DNA from: Polaribacter ponticola
GTDB taxonomy: Bacteria > Bacteroidota > Bacteroidia > Flavobacteriales > Flavobacteriaceae
NCBI RefSeq assembly: GCF_026191475.2
Contig: NZ_JAOSLC020000002.1
Span: forward strand, 310,001 to 374,000
DNA: 64,000 bases
Direction: 5' to 3'
In this document: in pieces, positions 56,479-63,326 of the stretch
Position numbering within the stretch: the first letter of the stretch is position 1
Layout: the number at the start of each line of letters is the position of its first letter
Program-made: the position numbers and the translations under genes
The notes under the pieces: generated by a model
Told to the model about the DNA's origin: nothing
The model's database searches: none
What the model saw: only the letters and a program-made list of their open reading frames with translations

Positions 56479-56673
56479 ATGAGCACTGTAGCAAATTGCC
56501 CAACATGTGGCGGGATATCAAAGACAAAAGAAACCAATGATGAAACAATTTATGAAGCCATTCAAAATAACGAACTATTGAAAAAAGTAGGTCAAATGAA
56601 AAAAGCAATGCAAAAATTCAAAGAAAAAGCAGAAGCATTGGAAATAGAATTAAACAAATTAAAAGACAAATAG
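56479..56673 (+). CDS. small zinc-ribbon-like / coiled-coil protein
   Basis: 64 residues. A CPTCGG motif near the N terminus (about 7-12) is a half zinc ribbon, followed by a long Lys/Glu-rich amphipathic helix (about 20-64), probably a coiled coil. Begins 9 nt after the methyltransferase stop and ends before the TA operon promoter. I do not recognise the family. The single CxxC would need a partner to bind zinc, perhaps through dimerisation. Confidence 0.6.
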   Translation: MSTVANCPTCGGISKTKETNDETIYEAIQNNELLKKVGQMKKAMQKFKEKAEALEIELNKLKDK

Positions 56674-56681
56674 TAGCAACC

Positions 56682-56698
56682 ATACCAATTTTTGGTAT
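56682..56698 (+). promoter_or_regulatory. inverted repeat upstream of parD, probable operator
   Basis: ATACCAA TTT TTGGTAT, perfect 7-bp arms, 22 nt before the parD ATG. ParD-type antitoxins usually bind a palindrome at their promoter; this fits. A TATAAAT-like sequence follows. Binding is inferred. Confidence 0.55.
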
Positions 56699-56720
56699 AT
56701 TTTATATAAATAGTATCAAA

Positions 56721-56972
56721 ATGAACAAAAACACATCAATATCACTCGGAAATTATTTTGACCAATTCGTGCAAAGTAGTATTAGTGAAGGAAGATTTAA
56801 AAACGTCAGCGAAGTTATTCGTGCAGGATTAAGACTTTTAGAAGAAGAGGAAAGTAAAGTAATTGCATTGAAAAAAGCAATTCAAGAAGGAATAGATAGC
56901 GGAATAGCACACGATTTTGACCCAAAAAAACATCTTGAATCTCTAAAAGCGAAAAAGCACTCTAATGGCTGA
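56721..56972 (+). CDS. ParD-like antitoxin
   Basis: 83 residues. N-terminal ribbon-helix-helix (about 1-45): NTSISLGNYFDQFVQSSISEGRFKNVSEVIRAGLRLLE (in part) is the ParD/CopG_antitoxin pattern; the C-terminal part (KAIQEGIDSGIAHDFDPKKHLESLKAKK) binds toxin. The stop overlaps the toxin start by 8 nt, as is usual for parDE. The palindrome at 56682 is the likely autoregulation site. Confidence 0.9.
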   Translation: MNKNTSISLGNYFDQFVQSSISEGRFKNVSEVIRAGLRLLEEEESKVIALKKAIQEGIDSGIAHDFDPKKHLESLKAKKHSNG

Positions 56973-57264
56973 ATATAAACTGACGAACAAAGCTGTTGCA
57001 GATTTATCAAAAATTTGGGAATATGCATTTGAGGTTTGGTCGGAAAAACAAGCCGATAAATATTACGATGGACTAATCTCAAGTTATGAGGAAATTGCTG
57101 AAAGTTCAAATTTAGGAAAGAATTATGAAGGTATTTCAAAGCAACTTTTAGGAATAAAATCAAATCGACATATAATATTCTACAGAACTTTAAACAAAAA
57201 ATATGTTAAGATTACGAGAATACTACACGAAAGAATGGATTTGAAAAAAAGAATAGCTGAATAA
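56965..57264 (+). CDS. ParE/RelE-superfamily toxin
   Basis: 99 residues, matching the ParE toxin family: YKLTNKAVADLSKIWEYAFEVWSEKQADKYYDGLI (in part), GISKQLLGIKSNRHIIFYRTL and KITRILHERMDLKKRI at the C terminus. ParE poisons DNA gyrase in characterised cases. It directly follows and overlaps parD. It is likely the last gene of its block because a folded element follows. Confidence 0.9.
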   Translation: MAEYKLTNKAVADLSKIWEYAFEVWSEKQADKYYDGLISSYEEIAESSNLGKNYEGISKQLLGIKSNRHIIFYRTLNKKYVKITRILHERMDLKKRIAE

Positions 57265-57273
57265 AAACTGCGT

Positions 57274-57410
57274 AGAACAACGCGTATAATTCTTTGCTAG
57301 TTCTAGCCTATTTACGAAAGTCCTCGCGGACTTTCTATCTGTGATTCATTTGCTAACTTTAGTGCTTAAACACGCAACGAAATCATACACAAAACCGTTA
57401 CCTTTAATTA
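57274..57410. repeat. cassette-boundary-like structured element A
   Basis: A long imperfect inverted repeat: outer arms GCGTATAATTCTTTGCTAG... (57281 onward) against ...CGCAACGAAATCATACAC, with a perfect inner hairpin GAAAGTCC/GGACTTTC (about 57317-57336). It shares TTCTAGCCT, a TTTAGTGC(T)TAAACA-CGCAAC core and a final CGTTA with element B at 58165-58340. The pattern (foldable boundary ending in CGTTA, then a gene start within 20 nt) is like attC sites of integron cassettes but does not match the canonical GTTRRRY end exactly. Confidence 0.5.
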
Positions 57411-57427
57411 CCAAAAAAACCGGCTGA

Positions 57428-58150
57428 ATGTTTGACCAACTAACGATTGAGAAGTTAGATTACTATGTTTACGCATTGATAAACCCGTATGACAAAAAAC
57501 CTTTTTACATTGGAAAAGGAATTGGAAATAGAGTTTTTAATCACCAAAATTGCGCGATTAAAGACAAAGATTCTAATTTAAAACTTGATACAATCAGAGA
57601 AATTATAGATAGCGGATTTGAAGTTGAGCATATAATTATCAGACACGGACTAACAGAAAAAGAAGCGTTTGAAATTGAAGCCTCAATAATTGATTTTGGG
57701 AATAAATTCGGATTTGAATTTTCTAATTTAGTTTTAGGACATCACTCAAGCGGAAAAGGACTTATGACATCTGACGAAATTGTTAGAATTCATAACGCAA
57801 AACCTTTGACTGAACTAACTGACCCAGTAATTATAATAAACATTAACAAAAAATATATGAGAGGAAACTCAAGTAACGAAATTTACGAATCAACAAAACA
57901 GGCTTGGGTTGTAGGAGAACAAAAAAGGAAAACGACAAAATATGCACTTTCTGAATATTGTGGAATTGTAATCGAAGTATTTGAAATTCAAGAATGGTAC
58001 GAAATTGAAACGCCAAATAATAAGCGGAAAAATCGTTGGGGATTTAACGGAGAAATTGCAAAACCAGAAATTAGAGAAAAGTATATTAATAAATCTTTGG
58101 CTCACACAAAGAAAAAAGGAGCAGCAAATCCTATAAAATACAGACTATAA
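57428..58150 (+). CDS. GIY-YIG (LEM-3-like) nuclease-domain protein
   Basis: 240 residues. GIY-YIG-like start YYVYALINPYDKKPFYIGKGIGNRVFNHQN (in part; about 12-40) with the conserved GKG and Arg; EKEAFEIEASIIDFG (about 79-93) holds the catalytic Glu. It matches the LEM-3-like GIY-YIG group, which may nick DNA or act in defence/mobile contexts. Bracketed by elements A and B, which suggests acquisition as a cassette. Codon and base content look a bit less A/T-rich than the neighbours by eye. Confidence 0.85.
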   Translation: MFDQLTIEKLDYYVYALINPYDKKPFYIGKGIGNRVFNHQNCAIKDKDSNLKLDTIREIIDSGFEVEHIIIRHGLTEKEAFEIEASIIDFGNKFGFEFSNLVLGHHSSGKGLMTSDEIVRIHNAKPLTELTDPVIIININKKYMRGNSSNEIYESTKQAWVVGEQKRKTTKYALSEYCGIVIEVFEIQEWYEIETPNNKRKNRWGFNGEIAKPEIREKYINKSLAHTKKKGAANPIKYRL

Positions 58151-58164
58151 AACGAGAAATAACT

Positions 58165-58340
58165 AAAGGCAACAAAGAAATGAGTTAAAAAATAAATAAA
58201 TTCTTGGTTAAATTTATGCAATACTATTCTAGCCTTAAAATTCTAAAATTTAGTTTTTTAAGGTTTTTTATTTTGTATTTAATCCTATTTAGTAAATTTA
58301 CTGCGTTAAACAACGCAACTTTTCTTATACAAATCGTTAA
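58165..58340. repeat. cassette-boundary-like structured element B
   Basis: Between the GIY-YIG and GNAT genes. Contains CTATTCTAGCCTTAAAA, an inner hairpin CCTTAAAA/TTTTTTAAGG (about 58232-58263), then TTTACTGCGTTAAACAACGCAAC (in part) and ATACAAATCGTTA. The right half is similar over roughly 40 nt to element A; the left half is less alike. Same order of motifs as A. Confidence 0.45.
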
Positions 58341-58357
58341 TTAAAGAAAAAACTGAA

Positions 58358-58807
58358 TTGGAAATTAGAGAAACACATAGAGATGATTATACCATTTCTA
58401 CGAACAAAGATAAATTAGATGTTATAAGCATTCACAAATTTCTTGCAAATGAAACTGATTGGGCTAAAGGAATTCCAATAAATACTGTGAAAACATCTAT
58501 TGAAAATTCTTTGAATTTTGGGCTTTATTATAAAAACAAACAAATTGGATTTGCTCGAGTAATTTCTGACTTTTCAACCATTGCATATTTAGGAGATGTT
58601 TATCTTTTAAAAGAATATAGAGGAAAAGGATTAAGTAAGTGGTTAATTAATGAAATAATGGAACACCCAAATCTACAAGGATTAAGAAGGTGGATTTTAT
58701 TGACAGATACTGCTGAATGGCTTTATAAGAAATTTGGTTTTAGTAAATTAAATAACCCTGATTTTTATATGGAAAAGCATAATCGAAATATTTATATCGA
58801 TAATTAA
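58358..58807 (+). CDS. GNAT family N-acetyltransferase
   Basis: 149 residues from a TTG start (58358). Compact GNAT fold with GFARVISDFSTIAYLGDVYLLKEYRGKGLSKWLINEIM (in part): the Y-RGKG-L acetyl-CoA loop is at about 89-95. C-terminal AEWLYKKFGFSKLNNPDFYMEK is typical of the acetyltransferase_1 group. Start is set by position relative to element B and the usual N-terminal length; no ATG nearby. Substrate unknown. Apparently the second gene of the cassette-like stretch. Confidence 0.85.
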   Translation: MEIRETHRDDYTISTNKDKLDVISIHKFLANETDWAKGIPINTVKTSIENSLNFGLYYKNKQIGFARVISDFSTIAYLGDVYLLKEYRGKGLSKWLINEIMEHPNLQGLRRWILLTDTAEWLYKKFGFSKLNNPDFYMEKHNRNIYIDN

Positions 58808-58838
58808 AAAACTTAAAAATAAATTATCAATACTAAAA

Positions 58839-59873
58839 ATGAAGTTCAGAAACAAACGAAGATTACAAATCTTAAAACAATATATTGTTGGCTGGACAAT
58901 TGCATTTATATTCTTAAGTATTATTCGAGGAGAAGGCACAAAAGAGATTGGTTCTGTAAATATGGAATTATGGAAAGCTGTTTTAGTTTCTTTTATAATG
59001 GGGCCTTTCTTTGGCAGTATCTCGGGCTTTGTACAGATACTAACGGAAGAAAACGGTTATAAACAGGTAGCATTTCAAAAACTGTTGATGTTTCGAATTC
59101 TATTTGCAGTGCTCTTCGTTTCCTTAATTGTACTATTAGCATATTTTATTTTTAGTGAAGATATAAGTTTTGTTCATTTTGCATTTGAACCTGGTAGTTT
59201 TGCAATCTATTTATATATCGTTTCTGTAGATATATTTATGTTTAATCTAAGGCAAGTAAACCTCTTTTTTGGAAGTAGTAATTTTTGGAAACTTTTTCGT
59301 GGTAAATTCTATACACCTAGAGAAGAAAAGCGAATTTTTATGTTTTTAGACCTTCAATCTTCAACAACTCATGCAGAAAACTTAGGTCATGTAGAATACA
59401 GTAAAATGATTCAAGACTGTTTTATAGATTTAGGTGCTGCTTTAGAAAGCGAAGCGGAAATTTATCAATATGTTGGCGATGGAGTAATATTAACATGGAA
59501 ACTACAAGACGGAATTAGAGAGCAAAATTGCCTTAATGCTTATTATAATTTTAAACATCAATTAACAAAACGTAAAGAGTATTACAAACAAAATTATAAT
59601 TGTATCCCAAATTTTAAAGCTGGTATGAATTCTGGCGTTGTTACTGTAGCAGAAGTTGGTAAATACAAAAAAGAAATTGCCTATCATGGAGATACTATAA
59701 ACACAGCTGCTAGAATTCAAGATCAATGCAATAAACTTAGTCAAGATTTTTTAATATCAGAGAGTTTAAAAAATGTTTTATATACTTCAAGTTTTATTTT
59801 TTCTGAACATGGCAGTATAGAACTTAAAGGAAAAGAAAAACAAACAAATCTTTTTGGAGTTCATCAAACATAA
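58839..59873 (+). CDS. membrane-anchored class III adenylate/guanylate cyclase-domain protein
   Basis: 344 residues. About four membrane segments in the N-terminal half (1-145), then a cyclase homology domain (about 165-335): metal-binding Asp in FMFLDLQSSTTHAENLG and YQYVGDGVILTW, and NTAARIQ for the transition-state Asn and Arg. Substrate-specifying residues cannot be assigned safely. It may make cAMP. Starts 31 nt after the GNAT gene. Confidence 0.87.
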   Translation: MKFRNKRRLQILKQYIVGWTIAFIFLSIIRGEGTKEIGSVNMELWKAVLVSFIMGPFFGSISGFVQILTEENGYKQVAFQKLLMFRILFAVLFVSLIVLLAYFIFSEDISFVHFAFEPGSFAIYLYIVSVDIFMFNLRQVNLFFGSSNFWKLFRGKFYTPREEKRIFMFLDLQSSTTHAENLGHVEYSKMIQDCFIDLGAALESEAEIYQYVGDGVILTWKLQDGIREQNCLNAYYNFKHQLTKRKEYYKQNYNCIPNFKAGMNSGVVTVAEVGKYKKEIAYHGDTINTAARIQDQCNKLSQDFLISESLKNVLYTSSFIFSEHGSIELKGKEKQTNLFGVHQT

Positions 59874-59886
59874 AGCAGATAATAAA

Positions 59887-60104
59887 ATGTATGGTACTTA
59901 CCAAATTAAAAATCCAAACACAACTGTATTTTGTATATGCGCATAATTAAATAAAAAAAACGTGCTTTGAACAAAATACCGAAAAAGGTGAAACATTCTT
60001 ATTTGAAGTAACAGCAGAAATGTATGATTTTATGGAAGATCAGTTTTGAATATCCGACAGTAATTAATACAAATCCTAATTTAAGTAAAATAAACAGTTA
60101 TTAA
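59887..60104 (+). pseudogene. possible decayed small gene
   Basis: Three short coding-like pieces in three frames: MYGTYQIKNPNTTVFCICA (stop at 59946), CFEQNTEKGETFLFEVTAEMYDFMEDQF (in part; from 59963) and EYPTVINTNPNLSKINSY ending at 60104. The last two join if one T is removed from a TTTT run near 60044. Might be a remnant or a small gene damaged by the same indel problem. I cannot name it. Confidence 0.3.
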
Positions 60105-60160
60105 ATTAAATATAAAACCTATTTAAACAGAGCAAAAGACTAATAAAATACTCAATTAAA

Positions 60161-60322
60161 ATGCCTAAAAAAGGAAAAGCAAAAAACACTGTAAATAAAG
60201 CTAAACATACTCGGTTAATGAATCAGAAAATTAACAAAGTAAAGTTAGAAAAACAATTAACTAAAGAACGTTTAAAAGCTATTATAAAAAAAGCAAACGA
60301 AGAAAAAGAGAATGAAAAGTAA
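60161..60322 (+). CDS. small basic coiled-coil-like protein
   Basis: 53 residues, ATG 60161, stop 60320-60322: MPKKGKAKNTVNKAKHTRLMNQ (in part) and a Lys/Glu-rich helical rest. Very basic. It starts 24 nt before the flavoprotein gene. No family recognised; could bind nucleic acid. The ORF length and Lys codons are compatible with a real gene but not proof. Confidence 0.5.
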   Translation: MPKKGKAKNTVNKAKHTRLMNQKINKVKLEKQLTKERLKAIIKKANEEKENEK

Positions 60323-60345
60323 AATATAAATTTTATCACTTTTAA

Positions 60346-61404
60346 ATGAAGAAAAATATACTAATTATTGGAGCAGGAATTTCTGGCTTATATTTAGGTT
60401 ATCAGTTAAAAAATAAAGGCTTTTCAATTAAAATATTAGAAGCTAACAATAGAATTGGCGGAAGAATTTACACCAAAGAAAATCATAAAACAAAAGTTGA
60501 ACTAGGTGCAACTTGGCTCTGGAGATATAATGAAGAATTATTAAAAGCTTGCAAAGAACTTAAGATCTCACTTTTTGAGCAGAACATGAATGGAGATGCA
60601 TTGTACGAAGCTACAAATACAGATTTACCTCAACGTTTTAAAGTACCAAAAAACCAAGAAATTAGCTACAGAATTGTTGGCGGAACAACAACTATTTTAG
60701 ATAAAATGTTAGAAAATTTATCTTCTGATGAGCTACAACTTAATCAAAAAGTTGTTAAAATTGATGATTCTAAAGAAGCAATAAAAGTAATAACAGAACA
60801 ATCAGAGTTTACAGCAGATATTGTTATTTCCACAATTCCGCCTCAGCTATTGATAAATTCAGTTAAATTTTCGTCTAAATTAGACACAAATCTTATTCAG
60901 GTTGCTAATAATACACACACTTGGATGAAAGATTCTATAAAATTTGCTCTTGTTTACAAAACGCCTTTTTGGAAAGACAAAAACTTATCTGGTGTTGCTT
61001 TTAGCAATATAGGTCCAATTGCAGAAATGTACGAGCATTCTAATTTTGAGAATAATCATTTTGCTTTAATGGGGTTTTTAAATGGTCGTTTAATAAACGA
61101 ATCTAAAAAACAAAGAGAAGCAAAAATAAAAGAACAACTTTTTAAGTTTTTTGGAGAAGAAGGAAAAAACTATCTCTCTTATGAAGAAAAAATATGGAAT
61201 GAAGATGAGCTTCTTAATTTTAAAAACGAGAAATTAATACCTCCACATTATAATAATGGACACGAAATTTATCAACAAGAATACTTAAAAGATAAGTTTA
61301 TAATTGCAGGTTCAGAAACATCAAAAAAATATGGAGGCTATATGGAAGGTGCAATTTATAGAGGAAACCAAATTGTAGCACAATTAACACATAAATTTCT
61401 GTAA
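60346..61404 (+). CDS. flavin-containing amine oxidoreductase-like protein
   Basis: 352 residues. FAD-binding dinucleotide motif IIGAGISGLYLGYQLKNKGF (about 6-25), NNRIGGRIYTKEN (GG motif, about 35-48), substrate-domain part and the C-terminal FAD motif IAGSETSKKYGGYMEGAIYRGNQIV (in part). It matches the short amine oxidase/protoporphyrinogen oxidase-like family. Substrate unknown. Follows a small basic protein gene after 23 nt. A terminator lies right behind. Confidence 0.88.
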   Translation: MKKNILIIGAGISGLYLGYQLKNKGFSIKILEANNRIGGRIYTKENHKTKVELGATWLWRYNEELLKACKELKISLFEQNMNGDALYEATNTDLPQRFKVPKNQEISYRIVGGTTTILDKMLENLSSDELQLNQKVVKIDDSKEAIKVITEQSEFTADIVISTIPPQLLINSVKFSSKLDTNLIQVANNTHTWMKDSIKFALVYKTPFWKDKNLSGVAFSNIGPIAEMYEHSNFENNHFALMGFLNGRLINESKKQREAKIKEQLFKFFGEEGKNYLSYEEKIWNEDELLNFKNEKLIPPHYNNGHEIYQQEYLKDKFIIAGSETSKKYGGYMEGAIYRGNQIVAQLTHKFL

Positions 61405-61409
61405 ACAAA

Positions 61410-61437
61410 AAAATCCCAAGTTCTCGCTTGGGATTTT
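61410..61437. terminator. bidirectional terminator
   Basis: Hairpin with arms AAAATCCCAAG (61410-61420) and CTTGGGATTTT (61427-61437), loop ttctcg, between the converging flavoprotein and DUF6952 genes. Confidence 0.8.
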
Positions 61438-61458
61438 ATAATCTCATTTAAGATTAAA

Positions 61459-61716
61459 TTATTGATCAATAGAACCTAAAACACGTTTCATAAAAGTATT
61501 TAAAGCCTCTTTCTTAGGCGCACCGTCCTTTATCATTTTATCAACCTCTAAAGCACCATACATATTAGAAATTAACTCTCCAATAACATCTAACTCTTCA
61601 TCTTTTAAAGATGAAACTTCTGTTAACGCTTCTAAGGTTTCAATCGTTTCTAAAACGTAATCTTGGTCGTTTTCTTCAATAAAAGAAGTTAAATGTTTTA
61701 TTACTGGTAGTTTCAT
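61459..61716 (-). CDS. DUF6952 family protein
   Basis: 85 residues, mostly helical and acidic: KLPVIKHLTSFIEENDQDYVLETIETLEAL (in part), then MIKDGAPKKEALNTFMKRVLGSI. This small family accompanies thioredoxin and peroxiredoxin genes in flavobacteria. Function unknown; may have a role in the redox set. Starts about 95 nt after the thioredoxin stop. Confidence 0.82.
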   Translation of the reverse strand: MKLPVIKHLTSFIEENDQDYVLETIETLEALTEVSSLKDEELDVIGELISNMYGALEVDKMIKDGAPKKEALNTFMKRVLGSIDQ

Positions 61717-61811
61717 TTTTTTCTATTTAAAAATTAAAAGATTAAAGTATTTAAACAAAATTTTAGTCTTGTTATTTTAATCATTAAATCTCTCAATCCT
61801 TTAATTCAATT

Positions 61812-62120
61812 TTATATAACTTCGTTTACTAAATCTTTTAAAACATCAAATTTGTTGGTTTGTGTTTGATTCACAATTTTACCATCAACAAAAGTAGCAA
61901 AAGTGGGTAAATTGCTTACATCTGCAAACTTTCTACTTTCTGGAAACTTTTCTGCATCAGCAATCACAAAAACAACATCTTCATTTTCAGAAGCCATTTT
62001 TTTAAACTTTGGTTTCATAATTCTACAGTTTCCACACCAAGTTGCCGAATATTGAACCACAACTTTTTGATTTCCTGAAACTATTTCTCCTAGATTATCT
62101 TGACTTAATTCTTGTAACAT
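61812..62120 (-). CDS. thioredoxin family protein
   Basis: 102 residues. Thioredoxin fold with active-site WCGNC in SATWCGNCRIMKPKFKKMA (about 27-45), FVIADAEKFPESRKFADVSNLPTFATFVDG (cis-Pro in NLPT; in part). The redox motif CGNC differs from the usual CGPC, which may alter its potential. Probably the electron donor for the upstream peroxiredoxin; separated from it by 68 nt with a strong palindrome. Confidence 0.92.
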   Translation of the reverse strand: MLQELSQDNLGEIVSGNQKVVVQYSATWCGNCRIMKPKFKKMASENEDVVFVIADAEKFPESRKFADVSNLPTFATFVDGKIVNQTQTNKFDVLKDLVNEVI

Positions 62121-62137
62121 AATAATTATGAATTTTA

Positions 62138-62176
62138 AATTATGAATTACGAATTGAGAACTCGTAATTCATAATT
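62138..62176. promoter_or_regulatory. perfect palindrome between peroxiredoxin and thioredoxin genes
   Basis: 15-bp arms AATTATGAATTACGA (62138-62152) and TCGTAATTCATAATT (62162-62176), loop of nine, no T-run directly after. It could be an attenuator, RNA stability element or repeat copy. Only one copy was noticed in this window. Confidence 0.55.
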
Positions 62177-62188
62177 AATAATTAATTT

Positions 62189-62830
62189 TTAGTGAGAAGC
62201 TAAATAAGCTGCAGTTCCTTTTGCATTAGGTTGCATAGCATCTTTACCTTCTTCCCAGTTTGCAGGACAAACCTCACCTTTTTCTTGTACATGTGTTAAA
62301 GCATCTACTAAACGTAAGTACTCACCAACATTTCTACCTAAAGGCATATTATTAATACTTTCGTGTTGTACAACACCATCTTCATCTATAATATAAGTAG
62401 CTCTATACGTTACATTATCTCCTTCTACTTGTACAGTTTGTGTAGCTTCATCAAAAACTTCATTCGTAATATCTAAAATACCTAAAATTGAAGATAAGTT
62501 TCTATTACTATCTGCTAATAAAGGGTAAGTTACACCTTCTATACCACCATTATCTTTAGATTGGCTTAACCATGCAAAATGTACTTCTGGCGTATCACAA
62601 GACGCACCAATTACAACAGTATTTCTTTTTTCGAATTCTCCTAATGCTGCTTGAAAAGCGTGTAACTCTGTAGGACAAACAAATGTAAAGTCTTTAGGAT
62701 ACCAGAATAATACTACTTTTTTCTTATTGTTTACAGCTTCTTCTAATACGTTTACTTTAAATGTATCGCCCATTTCGTTCATTGCGTCTACATTTAAATC
62801 TGGAAATTTTTTACCAACTAATGTTGCCAT
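62189..62830 (-). CDS. peroxiredoxin (AhpC/Prx1-type, 2-Cys)
   Basis: 213 residues. Typical 2-Cys peroxiredoxin: peroxidatic Cys in FTFVCPTELHAFQ (about 49-61), Arg in the active site, and resolving Cys in GEVCPANWEEG (about 186-196) near the C terminus. Reduces H2O2 and organic peroxides, likely with the downstream thioredoxin. Promoter -7 motif at 62875-62882. Start ATG 62830. Length is typical for the bacterial Prx1 group. Confidence 0.95.
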   Translation of the reverse strand: MATLVGKKFPDLNVDAMNEMGDTFKVNVLEEAVNNKKKVVLFWYPKDFTFVCPTELHAFQAALGEFEKRNTVVIGASCDTPEVHFAWLSQSKDNGGIEGVTYPLLADSNRNLSSILGILDITNEVFDEATQTVQVEGDNVTYRATYIIDEDGVVQHESINNMPLGRNVGEYLRLVDALTHVQEKGEVCPANWEEGKDAMQPNAKGTAAYLASH

Positions 62831-62874
62831 TTTATATAAATTTTATAATTATTAATATTCAATTTTTAATACTA

Positions 62875-62882
62875 CAAATATA
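62875..62882 (-). promoter_or_regulatory. -7 element of peroxiredoxin promoter
   Basis: Minus-strand TATATTTG matches TAnnTTTG, 44 nt before the ATG. No good TTG at -33; the preceding stretch is T-rich. Confidence 0.45.
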
Positions 62883-62904
62883 GAAACGGATTACTCTAAA
62901 AAAG

Positions 62905-62944
62905 AAAAAAGTTGATGGGAAGTTTTTATATTTCTATCAACTTT
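62905..62944 (-). terminator. terminator after VOC gene
   Basis: Arms AAAGTTGAT (62908-62916) and ATCAACTTT (62936-62944), loop of 19, followed on the minus strand by TTTTTT (62905-62910 region). Lies 35 nt past the VOC stop, just before the peroxiredoxin promoter. Confidence 0.6.
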
Positions 62945-62978
62945 ATTTATAGTTTTATTGTTTAAGAATAAATATTTC

Positions 62979-63320
62979 TTATTTATTAGACCAAACTGCT
63001 AATTCGTTACCTGTTGGATCTAAAAATTGAAAACGTTTGCCTCCTGGGAATTCAAAAATTTCTTTTGATATTTTCCCTCCAAACGATATGATTTTTTCTT
63101 GAATAGCTTTTAAATTATCTGAATACAAAACAACTAATGCTCCATTAATTATTGGTAAAGAAGTAAGCTCAAAACCACCCTCTAAACCGCTTTCTGAAAA
63201 AGCTATATAAGTTGCCCCATAATCTGTAAATTTCCAAGAAAATGCATTTTCATAAAACAATTTTGTCTCATTAATATTATGAGTATAAAATTCTATATAA
63301 TTAATGCTATTATTCTTCAT
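62979..63320 (-). CDS. VOC family (glyoxalase-like) protein
   Basis: 113 residues, one VOC module: NYIEFYTHNINETKLFYENAFSWKFTDYG (in part), VLYSDNLKAIQEKIISFGGKI and the end RFQFLDPTGNELAVWS with the usual Glu. Many relatives have no assigned substrate. It starts 6 nt after the stop of the sigma-54 activator, so they may be co-transcribed. Confidence 0.9.
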   Translation of the reverse strand: MKNNSINYIEFYTHNINETKLFYENAFSWKFTDYGATYIAFSESGLEGGFELTSLPIINGALVVLYSDNLKAIQEKIISFGGKISKEIFEFPGGKRFQFLDPTGNELAVWSNK

Positions 63321-63326
63321 TTTATC

